Source of the DNA: Rhodothermales bacterium
GTDB lineage: Bacteria > Bacteroidota > Rhodothermia > Rhodothermales > UBA10348
Assembly: GCA_024711125.1 (NCBI GenBank)
Contig: JANJTM010000059.1
Coordinates: forward strand, 62,001 to 126,000
Length of the DNA: 64,000 nucleotides
Direction of reading: 5' to 3'
This document shows, one piece after another, positions 26,257 to 35,650 of the stretch. The translations under genes were made by a program, and so were the position numbers. The notes beneath the pieces were generated by a model. That model was not told the origin of the DNA, did not search any database, and saw only the letters and a list, made by a program, of their open reading frames with translations. Each line of letters starts with the position of its first letter. Positions within the stretch are counted from its first letter, which is position 1.

Positions 26257-27471
26257 ATGGCGAAGTACACGTTCAATCCCGCCGACGCCTTCGATTTCGA
26301 GTCCCTTCTCGGCGAAGAGGAGCGTCTCATCATGCAGAGCGCGCGCGAGTACGCGCAGGAGCGGCTCGAGCCGCGCGCCATGGTCGGAAACCAGGAAGGC
26401 ATCTTCCACGACGAGATTCCGGGCGAACTGGCCGAAATGGGCTTCCTGGGCGCCACGATCCCCGTCGAGTACGGCGGCTCCGGGGCGAGCTACACGGCCT
26501 ACGGACTCATCGCCCGCGAACTCGAGCGCGTCGATTCGGGATACCGCTCCTTCACGTCGGTGCAGTCGTCGCTCGTGATGCACCCGATCCACGTGTTCGG
26601 CACCGAGGAGCAGCGGCGCAAGTACCTGCCGAAGCTCGCGAAGGCCGAGCTCATCGGCTGTTTCGGCCTGACCGAGCCCGACCATGGATCGGATCCGGGA
26701 GGGATGAAGACCACGGCGCTGCGGGTCGACGGCGGCTGGATCGTGAACGGCGCCAAGATGTGGATCACGAACTCGCCGGTGGCCGACCTCGCCGTCGTGT
26801 GGGCCAAGGCCAAGGATCGCACGGACGAGGAGGGCGTCATCCGGGGTTTCCTCATGGACCGTTCCATGAAGGGTTTCTCGACGCCGACCACGCACAACAA
26901 GATGTCCCTCCGGGCTTCGCACACCGGCGAGATCGTCATGGAGGACGTGTTCGTGCCCGACGAGATGGCGTTTCCCGAGGTGCGCGGGCTCAAGGGGCCG
27001 TTCGACTGTCTGAACAACGCCCGGTACGGCATCGTCTGGGGCGCTCTCGGCGCGGCCGAGGACTGTTATGCCCGCGCGCTCCGGTACTCCATGGAGCGCA
27101 AGCAGTTCGGGTATCCGCTCGGTGCGATGCAGCTCATTCAGACCAAGCTGGCGAACATGGTCACCGACATCACCCAGATGCAGCTCCTCTCGCTGCGGCT
27201 GGGCCAGCTCAAGGATGAAGGGCGTTGCGCTCCCACGATGATCTCGCTGGCCAAGCGCAACAACTGCGGCCGAGCCCTCGAGATCGCCCGCGTCGCACGC
27301 GACATGTTGGGCGGAAACGGTATCACCGGCGAATACCGCGTGATCCACCACATGGTGAATCTCGAGAGCGTCAACACCTACGAGGGCACCTACGACATCC
27401 ACGGGCTCATCGTGGGTCGGGAGTTGACCGGGATCCAGTCGTTCACGCCGCGGGGCAACGACCTGGTCTGA
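26257..27471 (+). CDS. gcdH: glutaryl-CoA dehydrogenase-type acyl-CoA dehydrogenase
   Basis: LTEPDHGSDPGGMKTTA, NGAKMWITNSPVADLAVVWAKAKD, GPFDCLNNARYGIVWGALGAAEDCY, RDMLGGNGITGEYRVIHHMVNLESVNTYEGTYDIHGLIVGRELTGIQSFT closely resemble GCDH. Confidence 0.88.
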   Translation: MAKYTFNPADAFDFESLLGEEERLIMQSAREYAQERLEPRAMVGNQEGIFHDEIPGELAEMGFLGATIPVEYGGSGASYTAYGLIARELERVDSGYRSFTSVQSSLVMHPIHVFGTEEQRRKYLPKLAKAELIGCFGLTEPDHGSDPGGMKTTALRVDGGWIVNGAKMWITNSPVADLAVVWAKAKDRTDEEGVIRGFLMDRSMKGFSTPTTHNKMSLRASHTGEIVMEDVFVPDEMAFPEVRGLKGPFDCLNNARYGIVWGALGAAEDCYARALRYSMERKQFGYPLGAMQLIQTKLANMVTDITQMQLLSLRLGQLKDEGRCAPTMISLAKRNNCGRALEIARVARDMLGGNGITGEYRVIHHMVNLESVNTYEGTYDIHGLIVGRELTGIQSFTPRGNDLV

Positions 27472-27557
27472 CGCGCGGGCCGGAATTCCGGCGTAACCGG
27501 GCGTGCAGGCCTGCGTAGTAGCCCTTCGTTCCTGTCCTTCCGAGTCGAAAGGGTTCC

Positions 27558-27896
27558 ATGCCGCTGCCGATCATCGTCCTGGCCATCATCTTCGGATCGA
27601 TGCTCCTGTCGCTGAAGTTCGTGCTCGACTACCGTCGGGAACGGGATTCGGCGCTCGGACCGGGCACGCGCCGGAACGAAGGCAGCCTGGGCGCCGGCGA
27701 ACTCAAGCGGCTGGTTCGCGATGCCGTGGAGGAGTCGATCGATCCGTTGGTCCGACGGATCGAGGATCTGGAACGGACGCTGCGCGGTCCGGACGGCCCG
27801 CCGCGGCCGGCGCTCGGCCCCGGGCGGGCGGCACTGCCTCCGTCGACCGTCGAATCCCCTGTCCCAACCACCGAAAAGACCGCGGAAGATGCCTGA
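27558..27896 (+). CDS. small single-TM, coiled-coil-type membrane protein (paralogue A)
   Basis: MPLPIIVLAIIFGSMLLSLKFVLDYRRERDSALG...LGAGELKRLVRDAVEESIDPLVRRIEDLERTLRG: N-terminal TM then helix. Confidence 0.7.
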   Translation: MPLPIIVLAIIFGSMLLSLKFVLDYRRERDSALGPGTRRNEGSLGAGELKRLVRDAVEESIDPLVRRIEDLERTLRGPDGPPRPALGPGRAALPPSTVESPVPTTEKTAEDA

Positions 27897-28242
27897 AGAA
27901 GTCGCCATCATCGCCGTAATGGCCATTCTATCCGGCACCTTCGTGTCGGTCGTCCGCATGGTGCTCGGATACAGGGAACGCGTGCGCGGCGTCGAATCGA
28001 AGAGCCCGGCCAAGGTCACCTCGGGGAGCATCACGACGAGCGAACTCGAGCGGATGATGCGATCCGCGGTACAGGATGCCACGGCTCCGCTTGCCGAACG
28101 CATCGCGAGGCTCGAGAAGGGAGGCGCGGTCCCGGCGTTGCCCGCCGCCTCCACCCATCCGCTCGAGTCCATCTCGGACGACGAGCTGGACGCGCTCGCC
28201 CCCGAAGACGAGGCCCCCTCGCGCCGGTCGAAGGTCCGCTGA
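27889..28242 (+). CDS. small single-TM, coiled-coil-type membrane protein (paralogue B)
   Basis: MPEEVAIIAVMAILSGTFVSVVRMVLGYRERVRG...SITTSELERMMRSAVQDATAPLAERIARLEKG; overlaps paralogue A by 8 nt (ATGCCTGA), same architecture. Confidence 0.7.
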   Translation: MPEEVAIIAVMAILSGTFVSVVRMVLGYRERVRGVESKSPAKVTSGSITTSELERMMRSAVQDATAPLAERIARLEKGGAVPALPAASTHPLESISDDELDALAPEDEAPSRRSKVR

Positions 28243-28300
28243 TCCGACGGGCGCCCGGCGCCGGCACCCCGGAGAGACCAGCGCGTTGCACGACGTGCTC

Positions 28301-29263
28301 ATGCCGGAATCTCCCGACATATCCCCGCTCCACGAGGGCCTGGTCACGCGCTCGACCGGGTCCTGGTACGACGTTCGCGTGGGAACGCGCACCGTGCCGT
28401 GCAAGGTGCGGGGACGGTTCCGCCTCGAGGAGTCGGACGAGACGAATCCGGTCGTGGTGGGGGACCGGGTCTCGATCCGGCAACTGCCCGACGATTCGGG
28501 CGTCATCGAGGACGTGCACGAACGCGAAACCGTGTTGGTGCGGCGGGCCGCAGGTCGGCGCGTGGGCGCGACCCAGGTGATCGCGGCGAACGTGGATCGG
28601 GCGTGGGTGGTGCAGTCGGTCGATTTTCCGCGGTTCAACCCGGGTTTCGTCGACCGATTCCTCGTGATGGCCGAAGTGCACCGCATCCGTGCGGGCATCG
28701 TGGTCAACAAGTCGGACCTGCTCGACCGCCGGACGACCGGACCCGTGATGGACTGGGTGGACCTGTACCGGGCGATAGGGTATCCGGTCCTGCTGGCGTC
28801 GGCGATCACCGGACACGGAATCGCCGAATTCGCGTCCGAACTGTCGGGTCACGTGACGGTGGTCGCCGGTCCGTCGGGCGTCGGCAAGTCGACGCTGCTG
28901 AACGCCGTCGATCCGTCGTTGGACCTCCGGACCGGCGGAGTGTCCCTCAAGCACCGCAAGGGCATGCACACGACCACGCACGCCGTGCTGCTGCCGGTGT
29001 CGGGCGGAGGATACGTGGCCGACACGCCGGGTCTCAGGGAGTTCGGGCTCGTGGACCTGGATCCCCCGCACCTGTCGCATTACTTCCGCGAGATCGAGCC
29101 GTTCGTGAACGAGTGCCGGTACCCCGGTTGCACGCACGACCACGAACCGGGATGCCGGGTCGCGGAGGCCGTCTCGGAAGGCCTCGTCTCGGAGGAGCGG
29201 TACGCGAGTTACCTCGGCATGCTCGCCAGCCTTCACCTGGGCGACCGCGACGTCGGTCGCTGA
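28301..29263 (+). CDS. rsgA: ribosome small subunit-dependent GTPase A
   Basis: HEGLVTRSTGSWYDVRVG...VPCKVRGRFRLEE; VVAGPSGVGKSTLLNAV; circularly permuted GTPase; C-terminal Cys/His Zn site (NECRYPGCTHDHEPGC). TTG 28286 or GTG 28295 are alternative starts. Confidence 0.95.
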   Translation: MPESPDISPLHEGLVTRSTGSWYDVRVGTRTVPCKVRGRFRLEESDETNPVVVGDRVSIRQLPDDSGVIEDVHERETVLVRRAAGRRVGATQVIAANVDRAWVVQSVDFPRFNPGFVDRFLVMAEVHRIRAGIVVNKSDLLDRRTTGPVMDWVDLYRAIGYPVLLASAITGHGIAEFASELSGHVTVVAGPSGVGKSTLLNAVDPSLDLRTGGVSLKHRKGMHTTTHAVLLPVSGGGYVADTPGLREFGLVDLDPPHLSHYFREIEPFVNECRYPGCTHDHEPGCRVAEAVSEGLVSEERYASYLGMLASLHLGDRDVGR

Positions 29264-29272
29264 TCTGCCCCG

Positions 29273-31927
29273 TCAGGCGCCCTTCCGCCCCTTCTTCGCC
29301 GACGCGCTCTTTTTTGCCGCGGCTCCCTTCTTCGCCCCGGACGCGGATTTCGGCGATCCGCCGCGGCGACCGCTCTTGCCGCCCTTCGCGGGAGCGGCCT
29401 CCCTCGCGGCCAGCAACTCGATCGCGACCGCGAGCGTGACCGACTCGACGGTTTCTCCCTTGGGAAGGGAGGCATTCGTTCGGCCCAGCTTCACGTACGG
29501 ACCGTAGCGGCCCTCGAAGACTTCGACGGCTTCTCCCGTCCCGGGGTGGTTCCCGAGCACGCGCAGGGGCTTGTTCCGGTTCTCCTTCTTCGCGAGCAGT
29601 TCCAGCGCGCGATCCAGGTCCACCGAGAAAACATCGTCGCCGGCCGTCAGCGAAGCAAACGTCGACCCGTGCTGTACGTAGGGACCGTACCGGCCCACGT
29701 TCGCCAGGATGTCGGTCCCGCTGTCGGGGTGCTGCCCGAGGAGACGGGGAAGGGCGAGCAGTTCCAGGGCGCGGTCGAGATCTACCGAGTCGGGAGTGAG
29801 GCCCTTCGGAAGCGACACGCGCCGCGGTTTGGCGACCGTGTCGTCGTCGCCGAGCTGGACGTAATAACCGAACGGGCCGCGGCACACCTGGACCGGTTGT
29901 TCGGTGGCCGGGTCGATGCCGAGGAACCGGTCACCGGCTTCCTGCGCACCGACCAGTTCCGCCAGGCCTTCTGCCGTGCAATCGCCCGGAGCCAGGTCGT
30001 CGGGCAGCGACGTGACGCGGCGGGCCCCGTCGACCGTCGTTTCCACGTACGGACCGTATCGGCCTACGCGCACCACGTACGGCGCCCACTTCTCGAACGC
30101 GATCTCCGATACCGCCCGGGCGTCGATCGTGTCCAGACCCTGCTCGACGCGGGCCGCGAGCCCATCCGGCCCCGTGTAGAAGTCACGGAGATACGGGATC
30201 GCGTCGATTCGTCCTTCGGCGATGTCATCGAGCTGCTGTTCCATCGACGCGGTGAACCCCACGTCGACGAGGCGCGAGAAATGTCCCTCCAGCAGCTTGT
30301 TGGTCGCGAAGGCGGTGAAGGTGGGCACGAGCTGCCCGGAGACGCGGCGTACGTAGCCGCGGTCGACGATCGTATCGATGATCGACGCGTACGTGGACGG
30401 GCGCCCGATGCCCTCGCGTTCGAGCACCTGGATGAGGGTCGCGTCGGTCAGGCGGGCCGGAGGCTTGGTCTCGTGTCCTTTCGCGTCGACCGAGCGGCAC
30501 GACGGCCGGTCGCCTTCCGAGAGCGGCGGCAGGGGTTGGTCGCGATCCTCGAGAGCCGCCTCGGGATCGTCCGTGCCCTCCACGTACGCGCGGAAGAAAC
30601 CGGGAAACTCCACCGTCCGACCCGAGGCCCGGAACGTTCCGCGGTCGGCGCCGACGCCGGCCTCGATGCGGGCGACTACCGAACGCAGGCGGGCATCGGC
30701 CATCTGGGAGGCGACGGTGCGCTTCCAGATCAGGTCGTACAGCGCGCCCTCGATCCCGGTGAGCCCGATCTCGTCCCGGGTGCGCATCGCCGTGCCCGCC
30801 GGGCGGATCGCCTCGTGGGCCTCCTGGGCGTTCCGCACGCTGGACGAATACTCGCGGGGTTTGCCGTACAGGTATTCGGCACCGTAGCGCTCCTCGACGG
30901 CGGCCCGCGCGGCCCGGATGGCCTCGTTCGAGAGGGTCGTCGAGTCCGTACGCATGTACGTGATGTAGCCCTGCTCGTACAGACGCTGGGCGACCCGCAT
31001 CGTCTCCCGGGCCGACAACCTCAGCTTCCTGCTCGCTTCCTGCTGCAGCGTGGACGTAATGAATGGCGGAGCGGGCGACCGCCGGTTCTCCTTGGCCTCC
31101 ACGTCCACCACGGTCCACGGCGCGGACGCAAGGGTTCCGGCGAGATGGCGGGCCCGCACCTCGTCGAGCAGCGCCACCTCGTGGCCGGCTCGCAGGCCCG
31201 TCTTCAACCGGCCCGTGTCGGGGTCAAAATCCTTCGATCCGGCCACCCGGACGCCGTCCACGTGCGTGAGGACGGCCTCGAACGGCGTGCCGTCCTTGGC
31301 GAGCGCCGCGGCGACGCCCCAGTACGCGGCGGGCACGAACAGGATACGTTCGGTTTCCCGCTGCACGAGCAGGCGCACCGCGACGCTCTGCACCCGTCCG
31401 GCCGACAGCCGCGGGGCTACCTTCTTCCAGAGCAGGGGGGAGATCGAGTACCCCACCAGCCGGTCGAGCACCCGCCGTGTCTCCTGGGCGTCGATCAGAC
31501 GGCGATCCATGTCGCGAGTGTGCTCCAACGCCTCGTGGATGGCCTCCCTGGTGATCTCGTGGAAGACCATGCGCCGGACGCCGACCTTCGGCTTGAGCAC
31601 CTCGAGCAGGTGCCACCCGATGGACTCGCCCTCGCGGTCTTCGTCGGTCGCGATGTAGAGCTCGTCGGCCTCGGCGAGCGCTTCCTGCAGCGTCTTGATC
31701 ACGCCCTTCTTGTCGGGCGGAACGATGTACAGCGGCGCGAAATCGTTGTCCACGTCCACGCCGAGCCGGGACCAGGCGCTGCCCTTGACTTTCGACGGGA
31801 TCTGCGACGCCGAGGCCGGAAGGTCGCGGACGTGCCCCATGGACGCCTCCACGCGGTACCCCGAAGGGAGGAACCGGCGGATGGTCCGGGCCTTTGTGGG
31901 CGACTCTACGACGACGAGGCGGGGCAT
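29273..31927 (-). CDS. topA: DNA topoisomerase I (type IA)
   Basis: MPRLVVVESPTKARTIRRFLPSGYRVEASMGHVRDLP; ATDEDREGESIGWHLLEVL; YITYMRTDSTTLS; repeated RYGPYV C-terminal domains and a Lys/Ala-rich tail. Confidence 0.97.
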   Translation of the reverse strand: MPRLVVVESPTKARTIRRFLPSGYRVEASMGHVRDLPASASQIPSKVKGSAWSRLGVDVDNDFAPLYIVPPDKKGVIKTLQEALAEADELYIATDEDREGESIGWHLLEVLKPKVGVRRMVFHEITREAIHEALEHTRDMDRRLIDAQETRRVLDRLVGYSISPLLWKKVAPRLSAGRVQSVAVRLLVQRETERILFVPAAYWGVAAALAKDGTPFEAVLTHVDGVRVAGSKDFDPDTGRLKTGLRAGHEVALLDEVRARHLAGTLASAPWTVVDVEAKENRRSPAPPFITSTLQQEASRKLRLSARETMRVAQRLYEQGYITYMRTDSTTLSNEAIRAARAAVEERYGAEYLYGKPREYSSSVRNAQEAHEAIRPAGTAMRTRDEIGLTGIEGALYDLIWKRTVASQMADARLRSVVARIEAGVGADRGTFRASGRTVEFPGFFRAYVEGTDDPEAALEDRDQPLPPLSEGDRPSCRSVDAKGHETKPPARLTDATLIQVLEREGIGRPSTYASIIDTIVDRGYVRRVSGQLVPTFTAFATNKLLEGHFSRLVDVGFTASMEQQLDDIAEGRIDAIPYLRDFYTGPDGLAARVEQGLDTIDARAVSEIAFEKWAPYVVRVGRYGPYVETTVDGARRVTSLPDDLAPGDCTAEGLAELVGAQEAGDRFLGIDPATEQPVQVCRGPFGYYVQLGDDDTVAKPRRVSLPKGLTPDSVDLDRALELLALPRLLGQHPDSGTDILANVGRYGPYVQHGSTFASLTAGDDVFSVDLDRALELLAKKENRNKPLRVLGNHPGTGEAVEVFEGRYGPYVKLGRTNASLPKGETVESVTLAVAIELLAAREAAPAKGGKSGRRGGSPKSASGAKKGAAAKKSASAKKGRKGA

Positions 31928-32214
31928 GCGGATGGAGCGGCTGAGAGCGCGGTGGGCCGCTCAGACGCCGCGTGTTCCGGCAACGTTCCGCTTCGCGCGC
32001 GCACGGGTGCGGGCATCGGACCGGATGCCGACGCGCGACGGGTCGGTCCCCGGAAGCGCTTCCGCCGCAAGTGTTTTAGCCATTTCTTCCCGTCGCCGGT
32101 CCGTCGGCCCGGAGGGGGTCCCGTATTTTGCGACGCTTCGCGCGCGCGCCGTGCCTCCTGCGGGGGACTGCTGCCGCGCGATGGCCTACCTGAAGGCAAC
32201 TATCCGAGGAATCG

Positions 32215-34887
32215 ATGGATACGGCAGTCAAGACCGGGACCGACACGCCGACGGCGAAGAAGGTCTACGTATTTGGAAACGGCGGCGCGGACGGCGACAA
32301 GTCGATGAAGGCGCTGCTGGGCGGCAAGGGCGCGAACCTGGCCGAAATGTGCAGCTTCGGGCTCCCCGTACCGCCCGGGTTCACCATCAGCACCGAGTGC
32401 TGTGCGTATTACAGCGCGAACGGCCACGTGTGGCCCGCCGGCCTCGAGGAGGAGGTCCGGCAGGGTATCGCGTTCGTGGAGAAGGCCATGGGCATGGGCT
32501 TCGGCGACGCGAAGAACCCGCTGCTCGTGTCGGTGCGCTCCGGCGCTGCCGTCTCGATGCCGGGCATGATGGACACCGTGCTCAACCTCGGACTCAACGA
32601 CGACGCGGTCGAAGGCCTGGCGAAGCTGACGGGCAACGATCGGTTTGCGTTCGACGCCTACCGCCGCTTCATCGACATGTTCGGCGACGTCGTGATGGGC
32701 GTCGACCACGAGCACTTCGAGGAGGCCATCCATGCGCTCAAGACCGAGCGCGGCGTGACCAACGACGTCGACCTGACGGGCGAGGACCTGCGCGAACTCG
32801 TCAACCGGTACAAGGCCATCTACCGCAGGCATACCGGGTTCATGTTCCCCGACGACCCGTTCGAGCAGCTCCGTCTCTCGATCAACGCGGTGTTCGGTTC
32901 GTGGGACTCGGACCGCGCGATCAAGTACCGCACCATCAACAAGGTGCGCGGGCTCATCGGTACGGCCGTGAACGTCCAGGCGATGGTCTACGGCAACATG
33001 GGCCAGAACTCGGGCACCGGCGTCTGCTTCACCCGCAACCCGTCCACGGGCGAGAACCTGCTGTACGGCGAGTTCCTCGTGAACGCCCAGGGCGAGGACG
33101 TCGTCGCGGGCATCCGCACGCCGGAGCACATCGACCAGATGGCGCAGGAGTTCCCGGCGGCCTACCGCCAGCTCCTCGAAGCGACCCAGGCGCTCGAGAA
33201 GCACTACAAGAACATGCAGGACATCGAGTTCACGGTCCAGGAAGGCAAGCTCTTCCTGCTCCAGACCCGCGGCGGCAAGCGCACGGGTCCGGCGGCCGTG
33301 AAGATCGCGGTCGATCTCGTGAAGGAAGGCCTCGTCGATCCGGCCGCCGCGGTGCGCGACCTCGTCGAGCCCCGTCATATCGACCAGCTCCTGCACCCGC
33401 GCTTCGACGAGAAGCACGACTACTCGGCCGACGTCATCGCCAAGGGTCTGCCGGCCTCGCCCGGAGCCGCCGTCGGACAGGTCGTGTTCAGCGCCGACCA
33501 CGCCGAAGAGCAGAAGGCCAAGGGCTTCCGCACGATTCTCGTCCGCATCGAGACCAGCCCCGAGGACGTGGGCGGCATGCACGCGGCCGAAGGCATCCTG
33601 ACCTCCCGCGGCGGCATGACGAGCCACGCGGCCGTCGTCGCACGAGGGTGGGGCAAGCCCTGCGTCGCCGGCTGCGGCGACATCGTGATCGACTACAAGA
33701 CGCGCTCCTTCACGAACGGCACCACGACGGTTCGCGAGGGCGACTGGGTCTCGATCAACGGCACGACCGGCGAGGTCATCCTCGGTCAGCAGCCGCTCGT
33801 CGAGCCCGCCCTGACGGGCGATTTCGCGCAGTTCATGGAGTGGGTCGACCAGTTCCGCGCCATCAAGGTGCGCACGAACGCCGACACGCCGAAGGACTCG
33901 AAGGTCGCGCGGGATTTCGGCGCCGAGGGTATCGGGCTGACGCGTACCGAGCACATGTTCTTCGAGGGTGACCGCATCGAGAAGATGCGCGAGATGATCC
34001 TCGCCGAGAACGAAGCCGACCGGCGCAAGGCGCTCGGCAAGCTCCTTCCGTACCAGAAGGCCGACTTCCTCGGCATCTTCCGGGCCATGGAAGGGCTGCC
34101 GGTGACGATCCGCCTGCTGGACCCGCCGCTCCACGAGTTCCTTCCGCACACCGAGCATGACCAGCAGGTGATGGCGAAGGAGATGGGCGTGCCCGTCGAG
34201 AAGGTCAAGGCCAAGGTCGAGTCCCTGCACGAGTTCAACCCGATGCTCGGACACCGCGGCTGCCGCCTCGGCATCACGTACCCCGAGATCACCGAGATGC
34301 AGACGCGCGCCATCATCGAGGCGGCCGTCGAGCTCAGGCAGGAAGGCCTTTCGGTCCTGCCCGAGATCATGGTCCCGCTCGTCGGCACCGTCGAGGAGTT
34401 CAAGGACCAGAAGGCGATCATCCGCCGCACGGCCGACGCCGTGTTCGCGGAGAAGGGCGCCAGCGTCGAGTACCTCGTGGGCACCATGATCGAGATCCCG
34501 CGCGCGGCCCTCACGGCCGACGAGATCGCGAAGGAAGCCGAGTTCTTCTCGTTCGGAACGAACGACCTGACGCAGATGACCTTCGGCTACTCGCGCGACG
34601 ACGCGGGCAAGTTCCTGCCCGAGTACGTCGAGCGGAAGATGCTTGCCGACGATCCGTTCCAGACGATCGACGTCGGCGGCGTCGGCCAGCTGGTCCGGAT
34701 GGGTACCGAGCGCGGCCGTTCGACCCGCAAGAACCTGAAGGTGGGGATCTGCGGAGAGCACGGCGGCGATCCGCAGTCGGTCCACTTCTGCTTCGAGGTC
34801 GGCATGGACTACGTGTCCTGCTCGCCCTTCCGCGTTCCGATCGCCCGGCTCGCGGCGGCCCAGGCCAACCTGGCCCGCAAGGCCTGA
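32215..34887 (+). CDS. ppdK: pyruvate, phosphate dikinase
   Basis: [113 protein letters not shown]. Confidence 0.98.
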   Translation: MDTAVKTGTDTPTAKKVYVFGNGGADGDKSMKALLGGKGANLAEMCSFGLPVPPGFTISTECCAYYSANGHVWPAGLEEEVRQGIAFVEKAMGMGFGDAKNPLLVSVRSGAAVSMPGMMDTVLNLGLNDDAVEGLAKLTGNDRFAFDAYRRFIDMFGDVVMGVDHEHFEEAIHALKTERGVTNDVDLTGEDLRELVNRYKAIYRRHTGFMFPDDPFEQLRLSINAVFGSWDSDRAIKYRTINKVRGLIGTAVNVQAMVYGNMGQNSGTGVCFTRNPSTGENLLYGEFLVNAQGEDVVAGIRTPEHIDQMAQEFPAAYRQLLEATQALEKHYKNMQDIEFTVQEGKLFLLQTRGGKRTGPAAVKIAVDLVKEGLVDPAAAVRDLVEPRHIDQLLHPRFDEKHDYSADVIAKGLPASPGAAVGQVVFSADHAEEQKAKGFRTILVRIETSPEDVGGMHAAEGILTSRGGMTSHAAVVARGWGKPCVAGCGDIVIDYKTRSFTNGTTTVREGDWVSINGTTGEVILGQQPLVEPALTGDFAQFMEWVDQFRAIKVRTNADTPKDSKVARDFGAEGIGLTRTEHMFFEGDRIEKMREMILAENEADRRKALGKLLPYQKADFLGIFRAMEGLPVTIRLLDPPLHEFLPHTEHDQQVMAKEMGVPVEKVKAKVESLHEFNPMLGHRGCRLGITYPEITEMQTRAIIEAAVELRQEGLSVLPEIMVPLVGTVEEFKDQKAIIRRTADAVFAEKGASVEYLVGTMIEIPRAALTADEIAKEAEFFSFGTNDLTQMTFGYSRDDAGKFLPEYVERKMLADDPFQTIDVGGVGQLVRMGTERGRSTRKNLKVGICGEHGGDPQSVHFCFEVGMDYVSCSPFRVPIARLAAAQANLARKA

Positions 34888-34909
34888 TCGCGCGTCGTCG
34901 AACCCGTGG

Positions 34910-34947
34910 ACGGGGCGGGTGCCGCAGGGTGCCCGCCCCGTTCCGTT
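34910..34947 (+). terminator. intrinsic terminator after ppdK
   Basis: ACGGGGCGGG-tgccgcagggtg-CCCGCCCCGT 10-bp perfect stem followed by TCCGTTT. Confidence 0.8.
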
Positions 34948-35044
34948 TCCGGGCCGGCGGCGGAGCGAAACCTGCGCGTCGGGTCTCCGTCTACACCGGA
35001 AAACGGCGTCCGCTTACGGCGGCGTCCCAAACCGCACGCATCCG

Positions 35045-35377
35045 ATGATGGACAACGACAAGAGCCAGGAATACGAGCGCGCTCGAGCCGCGTTCGATGC
35101 CCTCCGCATGGACGAGCGCGCCGCGTTCCTCGTGGAATCGCTCGTCGCGATGGTGGCCGACGGGGTCGGCGAGGCGGGTCGCGTGGTCAAGGAAGTCGTC
35201 GACGACATGGCCGAGGCGTTGGACGGGCTCTCGTGCGCAGACGACGAGGCCGGAGCTGCCCCCAAGGGCGGCGCAGGTGCAGGCGCCGAAGGGGATGGTG
35301 GTGCCGCGCCCAAGGCCGCTCCCAGGCGCCCGGCCCGAAAGACGGCGCGTCCCAAGGGCAAGGCCGGCGAGAAATAG
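35045..35377 (+). CDS. small protein: helical N-terminus plus basic Ala/Pro/Lys-rich tail
   Basis: MMDNDKSQEYERARAAFDALRMDERAAFLVESLVAMVADGVGEAGRVVKEVVDDMAEALDG...APRRPARKTARPKGKAGEK; no family recognised. Confidence 0.6.
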   Translation: MMDNDKSQEYERARAAFDALRMDERAAFLVESLVAMVADGVGEAGRVVKEVVDDMAEALDGLSCADDEAGAAPKGGAGAGAEGDGGAAPKAAPRRPARKTARPKGKAGEK

Positions 35378-35386
35378 CGCCTTGCC

Positions 35387-35641
35387 ATGCCCGAACCGGA
35401 ACGCCGTATCGTCGAGTTCGACGGCCTGAACTGGCTCGGAAGGGCCGTATGGTTGGGTGGCCAGGTCACCCACGCGGTGGTCTGGCTGGTGGAAGCCGCC
35501 GTGGAACGCGCGGGCGCCATCGTGGGTGAAGCCGAGCGGGCGTTCCGCGACGCCGTGGACGACTCCGTCGAGGATGCCCGAATCCTCGAGGAGCACCCGA
35601 GGGAGGTAGCAGGGCACCGGCGGGATGTCCCCGGCGAATGA
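35387..35641 (+). CDS. small amphipathic-helix protein of unknown function
   Basis: MPEPERRIVEFDGLNWLGRAVWLGGQVTHAVVWLVEAAVERAGAIVGEAERAFRDAVDDSVEDARILEE...; 9 nt after the preceding small gene. Confidence 0.6.
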   Translation: MPEPERRIVEFDGLNWLGRAVWLGGQVTHAVVWLVEAAVERAGAIVGEAERAFRDAVDDSVEDARILEEHPREVAGHRRDVPGE

Positions 35642-35650
35642 GCCGCCTCG

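Noticed and set aside
27479-27492. GCCGGAATTCCGGC perfect 14-bp palindrome after gcdH
   Set aside because: Single copy, no T-run, no nearby regulator; may be a weak terminator but not enough to call.
29546-32308. 920-aa plus-strand ORF
   Set aside because: Antisense to topA; no recognisable domain; GC-driven open frame.
32200-34785. 861-aa minus-strand ORF
   Set aside because: Fully antisense to ppdK, whose frame shows textbook motifs. Long antisense ORFs are expected at very high GC3; composition is low-information.
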